Source: Flammula alnicola (Eukaryota; Basidiomycota; Agaricomycetes; Agaricales; Strophariaceae). Taken from it: a stretch of 34,501 nt of DNA. The translations under genes and the position numbers were made by a program. Shown here one piece after another: positions 1 through 10,831 of this stretch. The notes under the pieces are model-generated. The model was not told the DNA's origin, made no database searches, and saw only the letters and a program-made list of their open reading frames with translations. The stretch covers positions 1 to 34,501 of the forward strand of contig JADNRV010000441.1 in the NCBI GenBank assembly GCA_015499995.1, read 5' to 3'. How positions within the stretch are numbered: the first letter of the stretch is position 1; every line of letters begins with the position of its first letter.

Positions 1-1694
1 TACGGGAAAAAATCGCAGGTGGTTGGGGATTTGCAAAACTTGGTCTTGACGTCTTTCAGGGCGTCTTCCAAAGTCGCACAGACCCCCTCCCTCCAGCATG
101 GCGAGTACAGCACAGAGAACCTCAAGCAAGACGGTCGCCAACTGCATCGAGAAACAAAGCACAATATTCAGGCGACGGGCGACCTTCAACAGGATCTCAA
201 AAAGACATTGTACCCGTCACCCATATCTTAAAGGCCCGTTAAAGGAGGGTGTGGGTTGTGGGTTAGCAGGTTGAGGGGAACGAGATATCGCGCTGCTTGG
301 GGCCACACAGAGCACGAACGGTGAGTTTCCTCTTGAATTCTTGCATTTGGCAGCCGTCGATTTGGCGGCTGAGTAGTCATCTCTTCTTGGACGACGGCTT
401 CATTGTCTTGAGGGTCTTCATGATCTTGCAGTCTTGAGCGGTCTTGAGGAGATATCCTTGAGATCGATACATCGAATGGGTCTTATCAGGGCTCAGCGCC
501 GACAACGATTGACCATTTACAAAACATTTACAAAATTTATCCTGTACATGGGGAGGGAGGCGAAAGAACGAAAGGCTAACATCAGTTCGTTGTTGTCTTT
601 TAGGCTGCGGGGCGAGTGACTCACATGCGTGACCCCGCCTGGGCGGGACCGACGTTTTGCCCAAATTTGGCATGAGCGCGCCCGTGCGTGGGAACAGGCT
701 CCGGAATTCGCCTCCTATGGGGCGATTTCGCCCGACATTGTCATCGAAACGTGTCGAAAGCAGTATCTGCATGCATGGACCATGTTCTATGGGCATTATG
801 CGAACAAGATGCAAGAAAATTCGAGGAGTTGGGGCTTAATTCCTTGGCCCAAGCTGAGGATTCCAGCCATCGCGGAAAGATGACACCAGGAAGAATGCGT
901 CGCCCATCGCTGAGGAAGAAGCTTACAGCTTTCTAGAATCCACCTATTTACGAAGACCATGAAGATGGGAAGGACTCGGGAGGCGGGTATAAATGAGCAA
1001 AGCTTTCGACTAGCATGCAGGCATGGAGCGTCATCTCAAGCTTGCTCTCATTCATGGACGGTATTCTTGCGCTTCCACCGCTATGTGACTCACCACATCG
1101 AGGGTATCGATCACGCGTTCACGAGTCTTTGACAGCGGGAGTTGTTGAGCCTTCCAGTTGGTGGGGACAGATTATTGGCCCTGGTTTGTGCGATGCAATC
1201 TCCCCGTCGCTGTAGGATGGAGATAGACTCTGGAGAACGGGTCCTGAATATTTTTGGCGTGTGGCGGCAGGAAGAATAGATTCAAAATAACGGGCATCAA
1301 TTCTGGACAATGGCAACTGGCGAAGTTGGAAACGTGTACCGTACGTACGCTTTCTTTTTTTTCTCACTCAGAATTTTTTAAACTTTGGTTTTCAGAACCG
1401 AGATGTCATCCAAACATAGAGCACAACGAAGATCTTCATGGCCCATGCCTCTCATGACCATTGTACTCTGCCCAGAACATCTTTTTTAGCCTTCGAGCAA
1501 AAATGTCAACTGCGCAACCTCAAATAGGCGATGTTTAACCTCCCTAGTGGAACCCTTACCGTTAGCGCTTCTCAGCTTTTTTTCCATCACCCTGGATGTC
1601 CCTGACCTTTAAATGGGTTCAAAAGTCGCGTCTTTCTTTTCCTCCATCCCCCATTCAGCAATTTCTCAGCCTTTCCCACATTTCACACTCAACT
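1..1694. other. No supportable gene; 5' flank
   Basis: I see no protein with a recognisable motif on either strand. The open frames are all short, overlap each other and look random. A GC-rich stretch lies around 625-720. A TATA-like sequence (gtataaatg) lies at about 988-996 on the + strand but leads into no convincing coding region. The last 100 bases or so before 1695 are pyrimidine-rich and are probably promoter and 5' leader of the next gene. No tRNA or rRNA signature was noticed. Confidence 0.5.
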
Positions 1695-2418
1695 ATGGAT
1701 TGTCCTTCCTCCTCTGTCGATGACATGGCCACCGTCAACGACACCACCGCTCCAAAATCCACCACTGCAAATGCCAGCGACAACGCTGACAAGGGCAAGG
1801 CAACGGCTGCTGTCGAACCGCGCCTGCCTTCGTTCGAGGAGGCCACTGGCCTCATCGACTGTTCGCGTCTTCCGAGCTATCGGGAAACACGTATTGGTCG
1901 GTTCCATCCTTACATGCGGTCCGTTCCAGTGCTCGTTGATGGGACTGGCATCGACCGCCTCTTCGTAAGTACCTTTGCGCCGGCCTTTTCCCTGCTTCCT
2001 TGCACTGTTTTCTTTTTTTTTGAAAAATGGTAACTCAATGCTAACTATGATTTTTTGGTCATCTAGAACACTATCTACGACGAAGAACGCGTCGAGTTGA
2101 ACGTCCCACCTGCACGCCATGGAGCTCAACTCACGGTGCCACCTTTGGTACGTCGTGCCTTTTTTTGCATTCCTTGTCCTCTTTCTAACTTGGATGTAAA
2201 AAAGGTGCCCCATGTGCAAGGCGAGGAGCTGCAGCAGCAGCTGGATGAAACTTTACACAACATCCAGGAATATGACCGACGCCGTCATAACGTCGCCGCA
2301 GTCATCCTTGTGCGTTTCTTCCTTCCCTGCCTGCTCCTCCTCTCTTCCCTCGCTCATCGCCGTGTCCTCTTTCTCGTTGCAGAACGAATTCATCGCAGGT
2401 CTGACTCGCGCTATGTAG
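1695..2418 (+). CDS. Hypothetical small protein, four exons
   Basis: I do not recognise this family. Four exons join in phase 0: 1695-1964, 2067-2147, 2205-2309 and 2383-2418. All introns are GT-AG (100, 57 and 73 nt), and the product is 163 residues ending in GLTRAM. The N-terminus is rich in Ser, Thr and Ala and looks disordered. It is followed by LPSFEEATGL and LPSYRE, two short Pro-Ser-aromatic motifs resembling the PPxY-like docking sites of fungal adaptor proteins. The C-terminal third (EELQQQLDETLHNIQEYDRR) is probably a helix. No signal peptide or membrane segment is visible. The ATG at 1695 was chosen because the upstream in-frame ATG at 1596 lies in pyrimidine-rich, leader-like sequence. 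Evidence for a real gene is the four clean splice junctions that all keep frame. Confidence 0.65.
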
Positions 2419-3551
2419 TCTGGATTGAAGGTTCTTGACAAACGATCGTTTGTCTTCCCACAGCTCCATCGTGCCACCTCCATCGTCCTCGCCCATCGTC
2501 CTAGTCCTAGTCGCCTCGGACTTGTATATTCCCATCGTCTTCGTGGCGGTCGCTCGACAGATTCGCCGGCGTTCCTCCCATAAGTACAGGACTCGGACAT
2601 CTCGCTCTCTTGTTTTCTTCTCTTCTCTTCTTTCTTCTCGTGTACATATTTGCCTGTTGTTCTTGCGCTTCATTTTGGAAGGTTTTGCTGAGGAGGGAAC
2701 ACGCTGAAAAAATGAAAAAGAAAAGAAAAAAGGAACAAGGATGGTCACCAAAGCAGCGCTTTCCCCATTTTTTGCTGCCTACTCCTTGCACCACAACAGC
2801 TGTCGCTTCAATAGGGATGACTACCCAGGTTGGAAGGAATACGGTCCTTGTCAACCCTTTTGATTTTTACATGTTACATATCTTGCATTGACTCCCTTCT
2901 GGCTTTGTCTTGATTAGAGGGTTGCGCCCGTCTAGATGACGAAGAGGCGGACAAGGAGGAAGGGAGGATGTAGTGCCGTCGCGACGCGAAATCACTCAAG
3001 GCCGCAGTCGTCGTGTCGATGCTTGAAGCCGTCATACTCTAATTCAATGTACACCATTATAATTGTTTTCCTGTTTTTCGTTGTCGTATAGTCGATTAGA
3101 ACTCAATTGGATGCATGCATTCTGTTGCCATTACATGTTTTTTCTTACAGCCCACTTGCTCGTCGCCATTCGTGAGCGGGTATCCCATTAGCTGAAGTGG
3201 TATACTAATACTGTACTGTCGAACAAAACTGAAACAAAAATTACATGCATGAAGCAATAGTACTTGAGTAGATAAAAATTTCGTGACCCATGCATGCGTG
3301 GTGAAGCATACAGGTCGAGTCGGAGTCGCGAGGCAAAGTTCATAGGTTCTGTGCATGAACCACGAACATTATCACGAACCACCGCCAAGCTCAGGGAAGA
3401 GCCCGACGAGGATCCTGTCGAGGAGAAAGACGACCAAGCGCAGGTTGCACTGCGCGTCGCTGAGTGGGTCCAACGCGTTTCCAGTGGTTGTGGTTGGTAC
3501 AGAAGGTGATGGAGGCGGGGATTACTGTAGTTATAATTTACATAATTGGTG

Positions 3552-3573
3552 TGCAGCTTCGTACGAAGCTGCA
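3552..3573. repeat. Perfect 22-bp palindrome
   Basis: Bases 3552-3573 equal their own reverse complement, centred on the cGTACg core at 3562/3563. It could be a dimeric DNA-binding site or a hairpin. There is no transposon end, duplicated target site or gene boundary next to it that I can see. Confidence 0.8.
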
Positions 3574-3684
3574 TCTGATCACCCCCATCTCAGAAGAACG
3601 AGATACGATACAGATAAATGCACAAGCATTTATGAATACATTGGAATCCTACCACGCTCGGCATGGGCAAAACCATCAACAGGG

Positions 3685-3694
3685 TATATAAAAG
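3685..3694 (+). promoter_or_regulatory. TATA-like element facing the 3' end of the RhoGAP gene
   Basis: The sequence tatataaaag is a good TATA match on the + strand, about 60 bp beyond the stop of the minus-strand RhoGAP gene. It points into that gene, so it would drive antisense RNA if used. It may equally be a chance AT-rich word in 3' flank. Confidence 0.25.
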
Positions 3695-3752
3695 CAGGCA
3701 TCACAATAAATAGAGCAGCAATAACTTAATCCTCCATCCGCAATTAACTAGC

Positions 3753-6554
3753 TTACACACCACGCTCAAACAGCCGTCTCCTTTCGCTGACACTCAGCCT
3801 TGGCTCCTCATCATCATCTTGCTCGGCTCCGTTTCTTTCTTCCTGCCTCGGAGCCGCAGAAAGTGAGTGGCGCTTAGGCACAGGAGGGGCACCTGCAGGT
3901 GGGGTGAAGAAGCCCTCAGCAATGACACTCACAGCCTCTACAGCTGCACCAGATCCCTTCCTTGTTGAACCCCTCCCGACCACAATAGATCCCTTCCTAA
4001 GCGTCCCTGCAGTCCCATACGCTCCTCCTCCGCCATTACTTCCTGAGCCTTCGATGCTGACCATCGACCGTGCTTTGCCATTTGCCGAATATGCTGAAGA
4101 GGAGCGTAACGTCCCATTCCGCGCGGATGGCGAAGAGGTGGAGATACCATCATTGAACATCGAACGCGCAGAGGGTCCATTCCCGTTGTTCCCGTTCGAT
4201 AGTGCATGCCGATGTCGCTTTGTGGTGTAATGAATGTTGGGATCGCTAGGACTGCCGAAAAGGCCGGGAGAGTTATGGCTCATGGAAGGATGGCTGGGAT
4301 GTGATCTTTGTTCGATCCCAATAGGCATTATCAGCATCTCGTCATCCACATCTTCCTCCTCCTCACCATCACCAAGAACGTACGTCGCCTGTCCAGGACT
4401 ACCAGATCCGGAGCTCCCACCGTCCATCCCTTGTGAGCGTAGGCTCCGCCATGGAGCCACCGCCTCGGTCCGGTCTACGACTTCATCAAAAACTTCATAA
4501 TACCGCCGAATACACAAAGCGATGACCATGCCTAGGGTAGTCCGCTCACTTCCCTCCAGATGTGACTCAGAATGCAACTGGTGGGATTGTGACAGGGTAG
4601 CGGTGCTTGTCGTTTGGGCTGCTGCAGTCATCCCCGGAACGGGCACGCTGCACATCATTACGTCACGTATGGCATTTGCGCCTTTGACGAGGTTGGGACA
4701 TATGACAATGGCAAGATTGGTCGCGTCCATTCGATTATAGTCGCTCCGCAGAGAGACATCGTGTAGAAGGTCTGTGAAGAAACCATCAATCTCAAAAATA
4801 CCAACGCAAATCCAGGAAAAGAGGAACTCACGCAATACATGCGATAGTAAAATATAAGCACAAGGGACCAGTTCCGGAAGCAGGACGTCCCTTACAAATT
4901 GGACACTTGCCATCTCGCTTTCGTGATCCTCACTGACTCCAGGAGGCAACGGGCATCGTATCACAATCCCATATAAACTCTCTGGAAAGATAGGCTCGGG
5001 AAGGTCCCTCAGATATTTCTTCAACAGTACGGCTGCCAGATGCGGGTCCGCAAAATTCTCTAAAGAGACAACATTGCCGCGGTCATATGCTTCTTGCGCA
5101 GCGCGTAGCAAAGAGGACGACGGTGAACGCCTGAATAGACCTTCATCTTGCAAGCCTGATAATACCATTTCCCTCTCAGATCAATTTCCTGGACACAAAA
5201 CATGAAGAACGCACCCATATCTCTTAAGAATTGGATAGCATCCTTCACGACTCTTGGAACACCCCCTTTCTCTCCGCTGTAGCCCATGAGGTCTTGCAAA
5301 GGCACTCCGAAGACACTGGAGCGTGTTTGGATAGGTAGAGTAATTTTGCGTTCGTATTTGAGGTTCTCTCTGCATTGTGAAATTAGAATGCAATGGGGGT
5401 TCAAAAAATAAAAATAAACACACTGATAGACAGCAGGTGGTATGTCGATCTGCGTCAATGGGACGCATTTTGCAAGGTCAGAGAGAGTCGTGAGATACAC
5501 CAGTTTGCGGAAAAACTTGGGGCTGAGGGGCTATCAGTAAGAAGGGTCAAACACCAAATCTACAGGAAGGATCAAACCTGATTATAGCCCCGCCAAGGAG
5601 AAGAGCACTAAGGATATGGAGTCAGAGCCGCGTCTGTTGAGGCCTAGGATGAAAGCATACTTTTGGAGAAAAAAGATGACTGTACAATGTACTTGATTCA
5701 ACCTATCAGCACTTTATGCCGTGATTCGCGAAGCGGAACTCCGAGTGAACGTTGACATACTAGCTGTTTCAAATTTTTTCTGTACTTCCTGCTCAAACTG
5801 CGATACGCCTTCCATACCCAGTTCCAGCTAGGCGCATGCTTCGAGCCTGTAGCAAAGAATACGACCGTGTAATCTGCTTCAACTACATGCACATGACGAA
5901 TTTCAAGATCGATGTAATCGAATAGGGTAAAATCAGAAAACGCAGTTATCAATGAGATGGTGGACGTACCGTATAAATTTAGATAAGCAAGGACACGTCT
6001 AGAAAGATGATGTAGGAGTTTAAACGGCAATCGTTTCGAGGGTGGGTAAGACATACGTGAGCAGGAGGTCGTATGAGACAACTTGGGGATCAGGTAGTGC
6101 AGAGGCATTGAGAACGACCCTATATCCAGAGATAAGTCAAACGTTTCATAAGGCTAGGCCAAATTGGTGGTTTGTCCTACATGGGTCGCGTCCTGGCACA
6201 AATGTCTTAGTAATTGTGATGCTCGGGAAAAGTCAAAAAGCGGACGCACTCAAAATCAACCCCAGCCTGGAAAACCATCTTCGCTAGCACTTCTTGCACC
6301 ATCCTCTTTTCCTCGTCTCCGTATGCATATTGGCTTTCTCCGTTCCAGGACGAATTCTCTTCCTGCGGCCTCTTCATCCAGCTTGGAGGGTTAAAGAACG
6401 TCTTCCGTTTGGTATTTGGAGACCAGGGATGGGATTCTGTTCCATTTCCATTTCTCGTGTGAGCGTAATCTGGACTATGGGGCGATGATGGAGCAGATTG
6501 AGCAAGCGAAAGCGTTGCGAGCCTTTGTTTAAGGTTGAATGATGGAGGCGGCAT
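3753..6554 (-). CDS. CRAL-TRIO (Sec14-like) + RhoGAP protein, p50RhoGAP/Ecm25 type
   Basis: A GTPase-activating protein for Rho-family GTPases, with an N-terminal lipid-binding-type domain. Exons on the minus strand are 6250-6554, 6181-6192 (12 nt), 6057-6119, 5970-5998, 5761-5882, 5661-5691, 5578-5607, 5424-5522, 5215-5369, 4832-5155 and 3753-4771. The CRAL-TRIO region reads VVLNASALPDP, then EADYTVVFFATGSKHAP and WVWKAYRSLSRKYRKNLKQL. The RhoGAP domain starts at FGVPLQDLMGY, has the arginine-finger motif EGLFRRS, and continues with HLAAVLLKKYLRDLPEP and NRMDATNLAIVICPNLVKGA. The C-terminal 250 residues or so are Ser/Gly-rich and disordered. ATG 6554 is the first usable start; a more upstream frame begins only at GTG. 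The 60-nt intron 4772-4831 is stop-free and in frame, so it can be mistaken for coding. Exon 5578-5607 is one base short of the conserved frame; with one base restored the exons sum to 729 codons. Confidence 0.88.
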
Positions 6555-7257
6555 CTCCAATGACACCCAGAAATGTCGTATTCGAGGTTTGTGCCACCTT
6601 CTTTGCTGGTCGGCAGGAGAGAAAGGGTTTTCTGGAGAACGTGGACGTCGACTGTTGTTAGTTTCTTCCTCGAGGTCGGAGTCTTTCAGACTTTAAGTTT
6701 CTGTTTTGGGGACATCTTTTCACGTGCCTGGCTTGTTGAATGGCAAGATCTGAAGGGTTTGTTAAGATTGAAGCTACCGTACGCAGTAGTCAGCTTCATG
6801 TAAGTCAAACTTCAAGCCGCAAGAATTGTAGGACTTTCAGCGATTGATCGTTGAAAGGAGTAAAGTTATTCAGTATTCAGAGAGATGGTCATTTTCGCGG
6901 TACATACCGTTTCACGCATGCAGCCTAATTTTCGACTGTGTTCGAGTCATGGAATCAACGTCAATGCACCGCGACTCGATAGACACAGCCTAAACACGTT
7001 GCGGCTTGCAGGTGCTCTTGCAGGTGCTCTCATCCGTTGTGAGCTTAAATAATCTTGAATATGTTTGTGCTTCCATTTTCTCCCTTCTAGACACCAGGAC
7101 TGTTTCCCAAAACATTTGATTTAGGGTGCGCTTGACGACTTCCAACACACCATTGCCAGAGCGAGGCACGTCTTGCGATAGATTAAAACAATTTCCTTCC
7201 AGTTTTCAATATGCACTGTAAATTAGGTATTCTTTGCAACGCGTTGACAACGCGCTA
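6555..7257. other. Intergenic region, promoter side of the RhoGAP gene
   Basis: About 700 bp between the RhoGAP start and the 3' end of the aconitase gene, both on the minus strand. I see no gene. The sequence next to 6554 should hold the RhoGAP promoter, and that next to 7258 the aconitase 3' UTR. A perfect 12-bp tandem duplication lies at 7005-7028. Confidence 0.5.
7005..7028. repeat. Tandem duplication, 2 x 12 bp
   Basis: The unit cttgcaggtgct occurs twice back to back (7005-7016 and 7017-7028). It has no obvious function and is probably a replication-slippage duplication in intergenic sequence. Confidence 0.8.
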
Positions 7258-10200
7258 CTAATTTCCAGTCGAACGGATCTGATTTAAGGCAGAACCCGCC
7301 TTGAGCCATTTTAGTTGGTCGGCGGACATGGTATGTTTTGTCGGGACTTCAAACACCGTTCCGTCTGGCTTCGTGACTTTAATTTTAATGGATGCGTCCG
7401 GTTTGCCTGCGAAGACCTCAAAGAGCCCAACGGTTTCCAGTATATCACCAGATCCGATCCTCGAGTAGTCTGCCTTATCGACAAACCATAAAGGGAGAAC
7501 ACCTTGTTTCTGAAAGAAATCAAATACGAGGTGAGTGTTGAAGAGTGGCAACATTCAGCTCATGCGAACCTTCAGGTTGGTTTCATGGATGCGGGCGAAT
7601 GACCTTGCGAGAATCAAGTTGCAACCTTGTAGAGGAAGTCATTGATAAAAAGGTCGTCAAATCACACAATCCACTTGCCATAAAAACGAGGTTGAAGAGC
7701 TGCATGCTCTCGCGCACTTCCTTCGCCATAGTTATCGTCGACGACGAGTGCCCAAGGTTGCTGTCGAGCCTTGAAACGCTTGGCGATCTCGGGGATGGTG
7801 CCGGAGGTGTTCGTGTCCCTGTCAAATGCAACGTTCATCTCGCCTCCTTCGTCATTGGTGGCCTGGGACAACAAGTTGGGGACGTCGACAGAAAAAACAT
7901 AAAACATAACGCACAGTGATAACTAGGGTTGAAATAAAATTAGGATTGCGATACAAAACATTTCAAACACTTACGCAAGTTCTCTGAGATGTTTGTCAAG
8001 TGACCTTTGTATTTGAGCCATGGCCCCTATTATTGAGGCACGTCCAGTTAATTTTACCAGCCAACACAAAATGTGGTCGAAACTTACAGCCGCCGAAATA
8101 TGATCAGTCGTGCACTTCCCACGGACGCGGAGAAGGACTTTCAAAGGAGGCAATTCCAGGTTCTCTGAAGTGAAGGGGCTCGAGAAGGGTTCCAATAGTT
8201 CCAATCGCTGAGAATCTTTTTTGATAACAACGTCTACCTCTGGTTGAGGTTTCGGTGTTGGCGCAGGATAATATGTACGATCTCCAGGAGTGAATCCATT
8301 GGCAGGCAGGTTTTGGCCGGAAGGTGCCGAAAATTTGAAGGGTTCGCCAGAAGGAAGGGTTAAGGTATCGACCATAGGGTTGAAGGAGAGTTTCCCCGAA
8401 AACGCCATGGCTGTGACGACAGTAGGAGACGCGAGGAAGTTCATGGTTTTGCTATTGCCATCATTTCTGGATTTGAAGTTACGGTTGAAGCTGGTCAAGA
8501 TAGCTATAAAGGAAATTAGTAAATCGAGAAGATAGCAATCAACTTGATCCCACCATTTTCTTCGTCCTGATGGTCCAAGCGTTTCCACTGCGAAGAAGTC
8601 AATGATACTGTCTCCATATCTTGGACAGACTTGCCTGTCCGATGCAAGGTCCACAAGCGTTTGCAAGAACAACAGCTCCAACATCTTGCAATGTGGAGGT
8701 TACATTGTCGCGCTCCATCGTGGCTCGAATTTGCTCAGATCCCGGAGTGCAGAGGAAGGGAACCTTGAATTATATTTTTAATTATGGAGGCATTAAGAAA
8801 AAGAATAGAATCACCTTTGTTGCCAAACCAGCAACCTTTGCCTGTCGTGCCAAATCTGCAACGCTTGTCTACAGTATTTCTTAGACAAAATATGCCAGTT
8901 CAGTTATATGTTCCGCACCATATCTTCGTAAGAACTGTTTGTGCATGACCCAATGAGGCTGGCAGAGAATTCATCTTTCCATCCTTGTTCTTCGATGAAC
9001 TTGCCAAATTGTGATATGGGTGTCGCAAGATCAGGAGTAAAAGGTCCATTTATGGTGGGCTCGATGTCTGACAGATTCTATAGGTAAAAGCTTTTCGTCA
9101 ATTGGATGGGCTTCAGCGCAAAATGAGAAAGAATTTTCACAATTTCAATCACATCATCATATTGAGCACCTTCGTCAGCGCTCAAAAAGCCTTGAGTTGC
9201 TGCTTTATCGGCCGCAGCAGCGACAGGAGAACGACCGGTTGCCTTGAGATACTCTCGCATGTTCGAGCTATATGGAAAAGTTGACGTAGTAGCACCGACT
9301 TCAGCTCCCATGTTTGCAATAGTCGCCAATCCTATTAATTTCAGTTTTGTATTGATTAACAAATCAAAGAGAGGAAATTTTACCTGTGCAAGACTGAGAA
9401 GCGACTCCAGGTCCATAGTATTCCAAAATGCTTCCGGTTCCACCCTTTAACACATTTAGAGGTTGCTAAATTCATTGTGGTATCTTTGGCTTACCCTCAC
9501 TGTCAACTTGCCCGCGAGATGGAGGATAAGGTCCTTTGGTGTAGCCCAGCCGTTTAATTTACCAGTTAGATGAATGCCTACCAGGAAGTCAGACGTTTAT
9601 ATCAAAGTGGGAAAGGTTGGATCCGGAGACTAACCGATGATGTTGGGTGCCTTGAGTTCCCAGGGTGTTCCCGTCATCGCGTCAACCGCATCGGCACCAC
9701 CCACTCCAATTGCAAGCATCCCAAGGCCACCTGCATTCGGAGTATGCGAATCTGTTGACTGTTAGAACGTGTAGAGAGCTCTTCGAAAAAGCTATACATA
9801 CCCGTACCCAACCTATGGACGTGTTAGATGTAAGTAATAAAGTAACGCGAAAAGAACTCACATCAGCATTCCAGGTGCGGCATAGTTCTCAAGAACAATT
9901 TGGTGTATGATGCCGGAACCCGGTCTCCAGAATTCGATGCCATATTTTTGAGCAGCACTTTGCAGGAAATCAAACACTTCTTGGTTGGTGACTATAGAAC
10001 GCTACAGAAGATTGAGTAGACATAATTAAACAATAGTTGTCGACACGAACCTTCAAGTCGGACTCGGCGCCATCAACAGCCTGAATAAGATGGTCGCAAT
10101 GGATACTTGTCGGAACAGCACATTCCGGAAGTCCAGCACCCATAAACTGCAGCCTATTTACGATGAGTCACTATTCTAGTATGCAATGGCACATTGCTTA

Positions 10201-10552
10201 CAGGGCCATCCTGTTCCTCGTGTTAGTTCGCGTTAATAAATATACAAAGTTTTCATTCGTACTGAGCAGAGGCATCTTGCATCGCAACCCTCTCTGGACG
10301 AAGCTGGAGATAAGCCTCTCCTCTGATCCTTCCACCTCCGTATAACGACGACTCTGGGTCGATGATGTGACTATAGAGTATCTTCTCGGCGAGGGTCAGA
10401 GGTCTCTTGAGCACTTTACGAACATCATCGAGTTTTTGGAGAAGCAATGCATAAGGGGGAGTAATTGAGGTGCAATCCTTGTCGACTTGCGATGCATGTG
10501 TAGCGAGGGAGCGACGGAACAGAAGAGCACTTCTGCTTAGTCGTGGTATCAT
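7258..10552 (-). CDS. aco1: Aconitate hydratase, mitochondrial
   Basis: Interconverts citrate and isocitrate via cis-aconitate in the TCA cycle. The N-terminus [20 protein letters not shown] is an Arg/Ser-rich mitochondrial presequence, followed by [16 protein letters not shown] and [17 protein letters not shown]. Later landmarks are [31 protein letters not shown] and [11 protein letters not shown] (together the three Cys that bind the 4Fe-4S cluster), [34 protein letters not shown], and the swivelling-domain motif [22 protein letters not shown], then [20 protein letters not shown]. The protein ends NQIRSTGN. All domains are present, so it should be functional. The gene is unusually fragmented: coding microexons of 9 nt (10202-10210), 11 nt (9802-9812) and 8 nt (7915-7922), plus two GC-AG introns (8588-8634 and 7626-7678). 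I found no frame break. A second, paralogous aconitase-type enzyme cannot be excluded from sequence alone. Confidence 0.95.
7626..7678 (-). other. GC-AG intron (aconitase)
   Basis: A 53-nt intron with donor gcaagt, lying between RFYG and [16 protein letters not shown]. Only the GC donor restores the conserved frame; the nearby GT (at aagtgg) puts the downstream exon out of frame. Confidence 0.85.
7915..7922 (-). other. 8-nt coding microexon (aconitase)
   Basis: It has an AG acceptor and a gtgcgt donor. It supplies eight of the nine bases coding LIT, joining ...NISENL to [10 protein letters not shown]. It is needed to keep frame into the following conserved exon. Confidence 0.8.
8588..8634 (-). 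other. GC-AG intron (aconitase)
   Basis: A 47-nt intron with the consensus donor CAG/gcaagt and acceptor cttcgcag. It separates [10 protein letters not shown] from [12 protein letters not shown], restoring the conserved CIGQW. No GT donor gives this junction. Confidence 0.85.
9802..9812 (-). other. 11-nt coding microexon (aconitase)
   Basis: It is flanked by an AG acceptor and a gtatgt donor. With the neighbouring exons it encodes M-L-G-T-D and so completes the conserved [12 protein letters not shown] motif. Confidence 0.85.
10202..10210 (-). other. 9-nt coding microexon (aconitase)
   Basis: It has an AG acceptor and a gtaagc donor. It links ...MQDASAQ to [10 protein letters not shown] by supplying MAL, matching the MQDA(S/T)AQMA(I/L)LQFM pattern of aconitases. 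Confidence 0.85.
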
Positions 10553-10831
10553 CGTATTACCTCGCAGAGGTGAACTGACGGAACGGAAGACAAAGTATCC
10601 TCTTCAAATTTTTTCTCCGAAATTGCAGCAATATTTCTATTTTGGATTTCAATCGGCGGCCCGGAGGTCCCGGTATAAAGCGATCCAATAACCATAATTC
10701 AATTTGGATTCCTGTTAACACCAATATTCTCTCTTCAAGGGTTCCTTCAATGGGGTTCCTACAAAGCAATCTTCTTCCTACTTTTCTACGGCGACGTGAA
10801 TAACCAGCGAAAACAGACTCCAGAGGGCACA

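Larger units (their letters stand above)
2419..3752. other. Intergenic region without a supportable gene
   Basis: This stretch is AT-rich and contains pyrimidine- and purine-rich runs (about 2600-2740), probably 3' sequence of the preceding gene. ATGCATG-type words recur at about 3110, 3245 and 3291, and a perfect 22-bp palindrome lies at 3552-3573. A + strand frame at 3294-3509 is acidic (REEPDEDPVEEKDD) but lacks a homologue I recognise and clear splice context, so it is not called. The last 30 bases or so are 3' flank of the RhoGAP gene. Confidence 0.5.

Noticed and set aside
377..1457. Several overlapping short open frames
   Set aside because: They have no conserved motif, overlap each other on both strands and lack splice logic.
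3294..3509. Acidic 71-residue frame (REEPDEDPVEEKDD)
   Set aside because: Composition is suggestive, but there is no recognisable family, no clear splice sites and no second exon.
3904..4230. 108-residue Pro-rich open frame on the + strand
   Set aside because: It is antisense to the disordered C-terminus of the RhoGAP protein, whose low-complexity codons leave other frames open.
6552..6566. GTG at 6564-6566 as start of the RhoGAP protein
   Set aside because: A eukaryotic nuclear gene should use ATG, and one lies four codons downstream at 6552-6554.
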